Assembly: GCF_000611645.1 (NCBI RefSeq)
Contig: NW_014013317.1
Location: forward strand, 20,466-31,506
Direction: 5' to 3'
DNA length: 11,041 nt
DNA from: Monoraphidium neglectum
Taxonomy: Eukaryota > Chlorophyta > Chlorophyceae > Sphaeropleales > Selenastraceae
Under the pieces are notes generated by a model. The model searched no databases. It saw nothing but the letters and a program-made list of their open reading frames with translations, and was not told where the DNA came from. How positions within the stretch are numbered: position 1 is the stretch's first letter; each line of letters opens with the position of its first letter. Shown in pieces: positions 1 through 7,808 of the stretch. The translations under genes were made by a program, and so were the position numbers.

Positions 1-1
1 C

Positions 2-671
2 AAACGCCCGCAGCCGGCGGCGGCGCACAGCGGCTTCAGCGAGCGCTCTTTGGCTGTCCCCATGGAGGAGCTCTATGAGAGGGCCCTCGCCTCCAAGAAG
101 CGCCTCGTGCTCTGCGGCCACTCGCTGGGCGGCGCGGTGGCCCTGATCTGCACGATCAAGCTGCTGAGGATCTGGGCCGCGCGGCAGCTGGGCGGCCGGT
201 ACGCGGCCGCGGGCGGCGCGTCGGGCGGCGGCGACGCGGGAGCGGTGTCGGCGGAGCAGCGCGGCGTCGAGCGGCTGGCCGCGGCGGCGGCCGCGGCGGC
301 GGCAGCGCCGTTTGCGGACTCCAACATCCGGTGCATAACGTTTGCGGCGCCGGCGGTAGCGAACGAAAGCTTGGCGGCGGAGGTGGTGGCTGCTGGGTGG
401 GACCGGTTCATATCAAACTTTGTGCAGCCAGGTGCGCTGGGGTTGTGCAGGAGGGGACGAGGTTGAAGTGCTGTCACAGCCATGTGATGCCAGGGGCAGA
501 CGGCGTGCGCCAGGTGCCGCATTGGCCCATACTGTCCCACTTTGGGTGGTGTCGTTTCAGGTGCCATCAGCCCGATGCAGCATCAAAGACAGCAAATGAA
601 CATCCTCACAGATATGGTGCCAGGTGCTTCCCAATCGTGCATACAGGGGCCGCCCTCTTCTCCCCCCCCAA

Positions 672-727
<56 letters not shown>

Positions 728-1812
728 CTAATACCCGATTGCAGAGGACGTGGTGGTGCCGTTTGTGAACATGCTGCTCAAATCAGAGGACGGCAGCGCC
801 GCCCTGGAGCGCACCCTGCAGCGGCTGGCCAACATTGCCGGCAGGGCGACTAACCCTGGGGCGCGCCCCACCGCGGGGCCACGTGTGGGCACCTCCTTGC
901 CATTGCCGCGTGGCGGCGGCGACAACGGCGGCGCCAGCTGCAGCAGCTGCTGTCCTGCCTTTGCGCAGACAGGCGCGAACAAACCCTATGGCGCTTCCAA
1001 CGGCGGGCCCAGCAGCAGCGTCTTGAGCAGACATGGCGGCGCCAACAGCACGAGCATTGGTGTGGGCTGCTCCTGTGGCGCAATCTGTGGCGCAATCAGC
1101 AGCAATACAGCCAGCACCAGCGGGCGTGAGAGCGGTGCTGCCGCAGGCTGCGGGGGCGGGAACAGTGGCAGCGCTGCGTCTGCGCGCTCCCGCAGCAGCA
1201 TGCGAGCTGTCCTTTCATTCAGCTCTCTGGGCCGTGCTGCGCACGCGACCGCGTGTGCCGCTGCGTTTGCCACGGGTGCAGCCTCCGCGGCCAGGCAGGC
1301 GCGGCTGCACTGCCGAGTGCTTGTCGACAGCGCCTACAGGGAGACGGCCGCCGCGGTGAGCCTCGCAATGGCCAGCGCGTGCCACCTTCCGGCCGCCGAG
1401 ACAATGGGCAACGCGCCGCACTCCCATGAAAACGCGCGGTGGCTGCGGCGCAGCAGCGGCGGCGGCGGCGGCGGTGGCGCGCGGCCAAGCGGCGGCGGCG
1501 GAGCGGGCGGGCCGGGGGCCAGCTCGCGGCCGGCGGCGCTGCTGTCCGCGAGGGAGCTGCAGGGGCACCTTCCCATCAGCACGCTGGTTGAGGCTGCCGA
1601 GGCGGGCGTGATCGGGCTGTCCGAGGCCGAGGTTGCGGCCCTGAGCGCCGAGGACAAGCGGCGGCTGGGCAGCGCCGAGTGGCGCCTGTGGGGCGAGGAG
1701 GGCAGCGGCGCAGAGGCCGAATGGCGCCTGGATGAAGGGGACGAGGATCATCATCGGCGGCAGCGGCGGCGGCAAAAGCAGCAGCAGCAGCGGCAGCGGC
1801 AGCAGCAGCAGC

Positions 1813-1875
<63 letters not shown>

Positions 1876-2870
1876 CAGGGCAGGAAAAGCAGCAGCAGGG
1901 GCTGGCCACAGCTTCAACCGCAGCACCTGCCGACCCCGAGCGCTTCGATGCGCTGCCACCAACAGGCGCACCCGCTTCCCGCAGAGCGCAGCTCTATCGG
2001 CGCACCCGCTCCGCTTTTGAGTGCACCACCGACGCGCGGCGCGCCGCGCTGGTCACAGCCGTGGAACCCCAGGACGCGGCGCGGCGCAGGACCCAGCAGC
2101 AGTCCTCCATGCAGCGGCCCGCGGCTGGCGCGGCTGCATGTGCGCCGCCGCCGGTGGCTCTGCCCGGGCAAAAGGGCGGCGGCTGGGGCCTGTCTGGACA
2201 GGCGATGCACGACCTGCGCCGCCGTCACCGGCAGCTGCTGGCGCAGACCGCGCATGCGCGCGCGCTCGCGCTGGTGCAGCGCCGCGGGCCGACGCTCTGG
2301 CAGCGGCTCGTGTTCCGCGCGTCGCGCAGCACGCTCCTGGTGGCGCCGGTCTACGCGGTGTCCGCCCTCGTCGCCGTGCCCGCCGCAGCCCTGCTGCCCT
2401 CCTGCCTCCTGTCTGCCCTGCCGGCGCCGCTCGCGGCGGCCGTGCCGTTTGTGGCCTCCCTCGCGTGGCCGCTCGTGCGCGCGCTGCTGGTCCTGCTGCT
2501 GCTGCTGGTCCCGGCAGCGGTTTCCACCGAGCTCTTCCTGCGCGTGGTGCGCCACTACTACGTGGAGCCCACCTACACCCTGGGGCAGCAGTGGGTGCTG
2601 ACCGGGCAGGGGCTGGAGCCGGCCCTGAAGCCGCTGCGGCAGTACCCGCGCCACTACTCCGACTTCAACGGGGTCGAGGGACTGTTTGCGGGGCACCGCA
2701 TGAAGGCGTACCGCGCGCGCCTGGGGGCGCTGCTGCCAGGAGAGGCGCTGGCGCGGATCCCCAGCTACCGCAACTTGGCGGGCCTGCAGGCCGCCGTGGC
2801 GCGCGCACGCAGCAGCGGCGGCGGCGGCGGCGGCGGCGACGGCGGCTGTGTTGACGGCGGCAGTGCGTGA
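2..2870 (+). CDS. Class-3 lipase (alpha/beta-hydrolase), 5'-partial, two exons visible
   Basis: Probable triacylglycerol/phospholipid acyl hydrolase. The exons are 2-431 (open to the window edge, so the true start lies upstream) and 745-2870, ending in TGA. The join gives NFVQP|EDVVVP with matching phase. The 851 visible residues hold the class-3 lipase marks in order: an AHSGFSER-like strand before the nucleophile, the elbow GHSLGGAVA with Ser41, FAAPAV, the Asp loop PEDVVVP (Asp145), and GHRMKAYRARL with the putative catalytic His794. Between Asp and His lie Ser/Gly/Ala-rich sequence, poly-Gly, a polyglutamine tract (about residues 489-520) and a strongly hydrophobic block (about 672-746) that could form two or three membrane spans. 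The protein ends in poly-Gly. I infer a membrane-associated lipase; substrate and compartment are unknown. Undetected introns in the low-complexity part are possible. The family call rests on the triad motifs and is firm; the exact exon 2 structure is less sure. Confidence 0.85.
432..744 (+). other. Intron of the lipase gene
   Basis: A 313-bp intron with donor GTGCGC at 432 and acceptor TTGCAG ending at 744. The upstream exon leaves one extra base and the downstream exon supplies two, making GAG (Glu) at the start of the EDVVVP motif. A CTAAT at 728-732 fits the CTRAY branch-point consensus. Just upstream are a C8 run (662-669) and the (CA)n tract. Reading through without splicing leaves the lipase frame before the Asp loop, so splicing is needed for an active enzyme. 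Confidence 0.85.
673..724 (+). repeat. (CA)n microsatellite in lipase intron
   Basis: An uninterrupted dinucleotide run of about 25 CA units on the coding strand. It ends 20 nt before the 3' splice site and directly abuts the candidate branch point. It reads as alternating Thr-His in two other frames, which accounts for the false ORFs across this stretch. Confidence 0.95.
1779..1874 (+). repeat. CAG trinucleotide repeat encoding polyglutamine
   Basis: A coding CAG array in the lipase frame. Short CAG blocks are broken by CGG (Arg), followed by 18 consecutive CAG codons (1815-1868), then CAA CAG: 20 glutamines in a row. The antisense reads as poly-Leu or poly-Ala, an artefact. Two GGC/GGT runs (near 1458-1474 and 2814-2840) encode poly-Gly in the same protein. 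Confidence 0.95.
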
Positions 2871-3707
2871 TGGAGCGGCCGACAGCGGGGCGGGGGATCC
2901 CTTGTGCAGCCCCTGCCCCGGGCCGTTTGGTAGGATGTGTGGCACACGGTTACTACCATGCTGTATAGTTGCTAAGTGCATGAATGGTGTGACACCAGGT
3001 GTTGCTGATTAACGCCGCCTCTGTTGTGCTGCCGCAAGTCACGGCCTACCTGGGAAGTTGGGCCGTTGACGGGTGCAAAGGGCCTGGGTCTGGGGAGCAC
3101 AGCGGCGGCTGGTTTGTGGCTGCAGCGCACACCCGCCGTACGACTTTCAATTGCACAGGCGCCTCGATCGATGCAAACACGACCGAGGACGGGCCGCCTT
3201 TGCGTGCTAGTTGCCTCACTGGGAATTCTCTTGTTACAAACGACTCCAGCGGTACAGCAGCCGCTGGTTTACCGCCTGCCCTTGCCGCCACTCTGCAACC
3301 CACACCTGCCTGTCAGGCCGTATCGTACGTACATCCTGCGGCTCACCAAGCCCTGGATGCGTCGTGACCTGAAAAGGCGACGGGCACTTTCGTTCGAGCT
3401 ACTTGAATTGTATCGGCCGTGCGACTCGGCCGCACGACGCAGCAGACCTTGGCCCAAGCAGCTGCGCTGCACAAGCCAAAGCCGCTCGTGTCACACGAAA
3501 AGAGATTCCTTCCACTGCGTCCCTCGTCTTGCTAGCGTTCCTCTTTGCCTGCGCACCACGCGCCTGATCACTTTGCCCTCAAAAACCACTTGCCTGCTGC
3601 ACGCTGCCATCAGCAGCGCACGCCCTGACAGCCGCCTCGCCGACTTGGCGCGACCACCCCAAAACAGCCGCCAACTTGCACAACCGCCCACTGCCGCATT
3701 GCGCACA
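2871..3707 (+). other. Probable lipase 3' UTR; no gene seen
   Basis: This stretch follows the lipase stop and runs to the first TGTAA on the plus strand. I find no conserved motif, RNA gene or repeat. The one long open frame (3024-3764) encodes an Arg/Leu/Ser/Cys-rich sequence without recognisable domains and is treated as chance. A 3' UTR of about 840 nt is long but within the habit of green-algal genes. Confidence 0.5.
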
Positions 3708-3712
3708 TGTAA
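3708..3712 (+). terminator. Candidate poly(A) signal TGTAA of the lipase gene
   Basis: TGTAA is the usual poly(A) motif of chlorophycean algae, and this is its first plus-strand occurrence after the lipase stop codon. A five-base motif is weak evidence by itself; the position opposite the minus-strand signal at 3785-3781 makes it more credible. Confidence 0.45.
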
Positions 3713-3780
3713 TCGTTGTTGTCGCTCATCACAAATCAGCGGGCAGGTCTGGCGCCACGGTTGACGGTGAGGGGAAAGGA

Positions 3781-3785
3781 TTACA
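3781..3785 (-). terminator. Candidate poly(A) signal TGTAA of the disordered-protein gene
   Basis: TTACA on the plus strand, hence TGTAA on the minus strand, about 670 nt after the stop of the leftward gene. It is the first such motif I find downstream of that gene. It lies about 70 bp beyond the lipase signal, as expected for two convergent genes with little space between them. Confidence 0.45.
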
Positions 3786-4456
3786 GCTGCCCCCTTTGCC
3801 GCGCACACGGCACCTCACCAGCACCTCGTCGGCACACTAAACGCTGTGCGGACGCCGCACACGCCTGTTGATACGGCCAGCGGATTCTGCACACCAGCAG
3901 CTGCTGCACGGCAGCAAGCAAGGACGGTTCAGCATGTGGGGCTCAGAAGGCAGTGATGCCACCGATGGAAAGGCAGTCTCTAAAGCGCGTGTCAGGGAAC
4001 AGGGAACCCCCATAGGTGCAGGGCGCATGACAACACCCTCCATATACGAATCCACAGCACCGAATCAAGTCGAATCGCAAGCATGCGCGGATCAGAATAG
4101 GCACGGCCTGCACCCCACAGGCCCAGGAATGCCCAAGTTCCAGTGCACGGCAGCCTCAGGGTAGCTGGCCGGCAGCACTGCAATTGTAAGAGAGGTGTCA
4201 ATGGATGCTGGCGCGCCATGTGGGCTCGGCCTGTGCCTGCGCGGCTGCCGCCTGCGCAAGTGACGTGCCGCCGCTGCCAGCCATACGAGCCAAGCAGGTG
4301 AGCGATACGCGGCCGAGCCCCAAGCAAGCGCTGCCTGGACACGGCAGGCAGGTAGGGCGCCAGCAACCCAGGCTCCCATTCTGCGCCACGTGAAACGAGG
4401 CGCCAGACGGCTGCAGGCGACCCACGCCAGGTACAGCCTAGCTTGCGTTCCCGCGC
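3786..4456 (-). other. Probable 3' UTR of the disordered-protein gene; no other gene seen
   Basis: The stretch between the stop codon at 4459-4457 and the candidate TGTAA. The short open frames on both strands here show no motif. A plus-strand TGTAA near 4185 belongs to no identified gene. Confidence 0.4.
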
Positions 4457-4547
4457 TCACTCCGTCTTGGGAGCTGCAGAGCCTTCCACTGCCTCACCAG
4501 TAGTCTCAGCCGGCTCGGCCGTGGGGACGAGCCTGGTTCATGGTTTC

Positions 4548-4611
<64 letters not shown>

Positions 4612-6500
4612 GTGTGTGTGTGTATGCGTGCGCATGCGTGGTGGGACGTTTCCTGGCATGGCTGTGTCATCACCGGATGAGGCTGTGCACACGTAGGGTG
4701 CCGTCAACCTGATCACCCCTCCCACGTCCATCCACCAAAGCCTAGCTGGACATCCCCGGCCCACCCTGGGGCCGGCTGCTCACCCCTTTGACTCCTCGCC
4801 AGTGTCAGCGACCGGCCCCTCATCAGACACAGCCGCATCAATAGCCTCCACTGCCGCCGCGGCCTCGCCCGCCGCCTCCGCCTGCCGCGCCGCCTCCCCG
4901 CGGCCCTTGGGGCTCTCGATGCCCTCAAACGCCGCCGCGGCCTCCGCGATCGCCGCGTCGGCCTCGGACAGCGGCGCCGCGGTGAACTCGACGTCCGCGG
5001 GCAGGTGCTGGCCGGGCAGCGGCGACGCTGGCGCCGCGGCCGGGCCCTCGGCCGCGGCCGCAGCGACCTCTGGGACATCCACATGCACTGGCTGCACCGC
5101 CGGCGCCGCCGCGCCGGCGCCGGCGCCTGCCCCGCCCTCCGTCGGCGACGCTGGCGCCGCATCACCCTCTGCGCCACCCTTGGGAGCCCCAACGCGCGGC
5201 GGCTGCGGCGAGCGCGTGGTCTTGCGGCGCTTGGGCAGCGCCGGCGGCTCGCCAAACAGGCCGGCCTGCTTGCCCGCCGGCGAGCGCAGCGCCACGGCCG
5301 GCGTGACGGTGGTCACAAAACTGCCCTCACGCTTGCCGGTGGCCTTCTCCCTCTTATCGTCCTTCTTCTCATCCCTGGCCGCCTCTTTGTCGACATCCTC
5401 CTTGGTCACTCTCTCCCTCGTCGTCCTCCTGGACCCCCGGGCCTCCGCCGCGCCGGGCGCTGCGCCGCCCGCCGAGGGCGCCGCCGACGCGGGTTCGCCG
5501 CCCTGCGAGCTGACGGGCACGCGCTGCGCCCTGCCGCGCAGCTTCGCGCCGCTCTTGGGGACGGACATGGGCGTGGCAGCCGACGGCGAGGCCGCGGCCG
5601 CCGTCGCCGCCGCGGAGGGCGTCGCGGGGCCGCGCGGCCGCGGCGGCCGCTTGGCCTCGGGCGTCGCGGCCGGCTGGGGTTCGGCGGCCGCAGGCTCGGT
5701 TGGCTGGGCGGGCGCCTCGGGCTCTGGCACGGGCCCCGCCGCCGCCCGTTGCTCCTCGTCCTGCGCCTGCCCCGCCGGCTCCTGGTCCTGCTGCCCCTCC
5801 GCAGCCCGGAGCTCGTCAATCGCGGGCGTCGCGGGCTGCACCTCTGCGGGGGCATCGCAGGCCGCGACCTCTGGCAGCACATCCTCCTCCTGCACGGCCT
5901 CCTCCTTGGGCGCGGCAGTGGCGGCGGCGGCGGGCGGCTGCGCGGGCGCGTCGCTGCTGAGGGTCTCCTCCAGGCGGGTGGTGAGCCTCATGTTGGCCGC
6001 CAGGGCGGGGGCCTGGGGTGTTGGGAGGGGACGCGCGTGATCGCGCATGAGGGTGGTGTTGGGGCAGGGCTGGGTGTGGAAGATGAAGCGCAGGCGTAGG
6101 CATGCGTGCGCCTTGAGCAGAGCCAGCTTTGGCATGTTGCAGCGCCCTCGCTGCGCCCGTGCCCCGGCGGCCCATCAGCGAGCTGCGCAACGTGTGCCGC
6201 GGGCCGCCCGCCGCGCACCTGCTCCGAGACGTCGGCTGCGCAGGCGCCCGGGTGCGCCGCGGGGATCGAGTCTTCCTCGTCCGACCAGCGGTCGCTGCTG
6301 GCCACCATAGCGGGCTTGGCGGCGATCGGCGCCGCGTGGCTGGCCGGGCCGCCCGGCTGCTGCTGCACTGCAGCGACCTGGGCCTTGAGCGGCAGGCTCG
6401 CCGCCAGCGCGGGCGCGGGCGCGGCAACCGCGGGGACCGCTAGGGCGGCACGTGGCTCGGCGTCAGCTGCCTGCCGCAGGCACGAGCAGGAGGCGCCCAT
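4457..6500 (-). CDS. Disordered Ala/Pro/Glu-rich protein with N-terminal acylation signature, three exons
   Basis: I do not recognise the family. The exons on the minus strand are 6500-6219, 6012-4784 and 4532-4457. They join as DVSEQ|APALAAN (phase 0) and EESK-G|LVPTAEPAE (phase 2), giving 528 residues. The start MGASCSCLRQ has Gly2 and Cys5/Cys7 in the arrangement known for N-myristoylation plus palmitoylation, so the product may sit on a membrane. An acidic SDRWSDEEDS patch follows (about 69-79). Long Ala/Pro/Gln/Glu-rich sequence surrounds a highly charged stretch (about 289-322, Lys/Arg/Glu/Asp) and PKRRKTTR (354-361), which resembles a nuclear localisation signal. The C-terminus is acidic and ends in PKTE. 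No enzyme motif, coiled coil of note or transmembrane span is visible. Exon 3 was added because its composition and phase match. Alternatively the gene ends at the in-frame TGA at 4782-4780 inside the donor site. Confidence 0.7.
4533..4783 (-). other. Intron 2 of the disordered-protein gene
   Basis: A 251-bp intron with donor GTGAGC (4783-4778) and acceptor ACCAG ending at 4533. Unspliced message would meet TGA two bases into the intron. Splicing instead adds 24 residues of the same Glu/Pro/Ala character. It contains a long (CA)n tract on the coding strand close to the acceptor. Confidence 0.7.
4550..4640 (+). repeat. (TG)n microsatellite with alternating purine-pyrimidine flank
   Basis: A pure TG run covers 4551-4606. 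It continues after a single C with more TG units and then a TATGCGTGCGCATGCGTG-like stretch. All 91 bp alternate purine and pyrimidine. On the coding strand of the gene it is a (CA)n tract ending 17 nt before the 3' splice site. Confidence 0.95.
6013..6218 (-). other. Intron 1 of the disordered-protein gene
   Basis: A 206-bp intron with donor GTGCGC after codon 94 and a pyrimidine-rich acceptor CCCCAG ending at 6013. Phase 0 on both sides. The downstream frame stays open well into the intron, with ATGs at 6135 and 5991. An alternative transcript starting there would lack the acylated N-terminus, but nothing shows that it exists. Confidence 0.65.
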
Positions 6501-6861
6501 CGTGCTGGGCGGAGCGGCTCGGTCAAGGGGTGTGCGTTGGTCGCAACACGGCCCTGCGGCAGCGGCGTGCGGAGCGTCGGCAGGTGCATTGCTGGACCTC
6601 AAAGTGTGCTTATGGGACGTTCTTCAGCCATTTAGGCCCTGTCTGGCCGCGATCAGCAGGTCTGGCTGTTCTCTGTTTGGGCAGTCGTCGATACGTCCCA
6701 AGCAGTCTCCTCGACTGCACAGCCACACCACTTGATTACACACCGATAGATCCTTTTCTTGCTCACCTCCGGGGGGCTCGAGTGCCAGCCACCTCAACAA
6801 GCAGGACGAGACCGCAAGTTGAAGCTTAGGACGCTGCTAAGAGACCCCTAAGATATCAAAT
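6501..6861 (-). promoter_or_regulatory. Probable 5' UTR and promoter region of the disordered-protein gene
   Basis: About 360 bp between the ATG at 6500 and the presumed end of the upstream tandem gene. I see no clear TATA box or initiator. A second minus-strand TGTAA at 6740-6736 could be an alternative end for the upstream gene. Confidence 0.35.
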
Positions 6862-6866
6862 TTACA
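6862..6866 (-). terminator. Candidate poly(A) signal TGTAA of the RNA-binding-protein gene
   Basis: TGTAA on the minus strand, the first after the TAG stop at 7811-7809, in a locally AT-rich patch with an A8 run on the plus strand. The implied 3' UTR is about 940 nt. The alternative at 6740-6736 would leave the downstream gene only about 240 bp for its promoter. Confidence 0.4.
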
Positions 6867-7808
6867 AAAAAAATCTGATCGAGCAGGGTCACGGGCAGTG
6901 CACACACTGCGCATGATCGAGCATTGAAGCAGCTGCCCCAGCACTGCAACAGTACAGCATGCTGTCGTGCTGGTCAGCTGGTGTGCCAGCTGGTGGGGCG
7001 CATGGCGCCTCTCACAACACATGGATATTCAAATGTTCCTTCAGCCACAGACAGGTGACACATGCTGATCATCGAGCACGTGGTGCACTGCACTGCTGTA
7101 GACCGCCTGCCCTCTGGCCCTGCCGCCGTCAGTTATGCATGGGCCACAGCCAGACACCGACGCAGCATGGGGGCGCGTCCGTTACCTCCACTGATGGCCA
7201 GGTACACTGCTGCGTACTACAGTGGTTGTGGACAAACGGCACCCAGCAACAAAGTTGGTTCGTGCGCATCTGAGCATTGACGCTGTGCTGACGAGCTGTC
7301 TGCCAAAACCTCCAGCCTCGCTCACCAGCATAGCATAGCTGTAACCTGCTCGTTGTCCTGCCCAAAATTGCGCATGCATGCAAGCAATATCCGCATCACT
7401 GCAGGCAAAAAGACTGCATGGCTTCCCAAGCGCGGCGCGTGTGTGTGTGCATACACACGCGCCCGAGGCCGTTCAATCCAAAATGAACAACGGGATTGGT
7501 TCCCTGCCTCCTCCAAGGGTTGCCATTGCCCTCATCACGGGTGTGCTTGGCCCCGCCCCACCCACTAAAGGATGGGGTTCACAGGTTTACGCACCTCAAA
7601 GCCCAGGCCTGAGGCTTCAAAGGCAAGCAGCCGCACACGTTCGCCGTAAGGCACAACCGTCTGAGCCTCGCGTGGCAGTTGCGGCTGCCCCTCGCCCGCA
7701 GGCCCCCTTAAAAGAGCGCGCATCCGCAGGCTCAAGTCAGAGGCCCAGTTGCCGCGAAGGCATGCTCGGCGGCTTGTTGCTTCAGTGCGCTGGCTGCGCA
7801 CGGCTGCT
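6867..7808 (-). other. Probable 3' UTR of the RNA-binding-protein gene; no other gene seen
   Basis: No further exon of the glycine-rich gene, no second gene and no RNA gene could be recognised here. The short open frames on both strands lack motifs. The only structure of note is the inverted repeat at 7435-7462. Confidence 0.4.
7435..7462. repeat. 28-bp alternating purine-pyrimidine inverted repeat
   Basis: Perfect 10-bp arms (GCGCGTGTGT and ACACACGCGC) around an 8-nt loop. Every step in the 28 bp alternates purine and pyrimidine. In the presumed 3' UTR transcript it would fold into a GC-capped hairpin; as DNA it is a Z-DNA candidate. No function can be assigned. Confidence 0.8.

Noticed and set aside
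542..853. Plus-strand frames with (Thr-His)n
   Set aside because: They are translations of the intronic (CA)n microsatellite, and the lipase frame splices across it.
1215..1971. Minus-strand frames rich in poly-Leu and poly-Ala
   Set aside because: These are the reverse complement of the CAG tract and GC-rich coding sequence of the lipase exon.
3024..3764. 246-residue plus-strand open frame behind the lipase gene
   Set aside because: It has no recognisable domain and an Arg/Leu/Ser/Cys-rich random-looking composition, and it lies in the presumed 3' UTR. A transcript with its own start would reopen the question.
4802..6040. Long plus-strand open frames (412 and 364 residues) opposite the disordered-protein gene
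   Set aside because: They are antisense shadows of GC-rich coding sequence. Their Ser/Ala/Gly and Arg-rich translations lack domains, while the minus strand has matching splice phases and a coherent protein.
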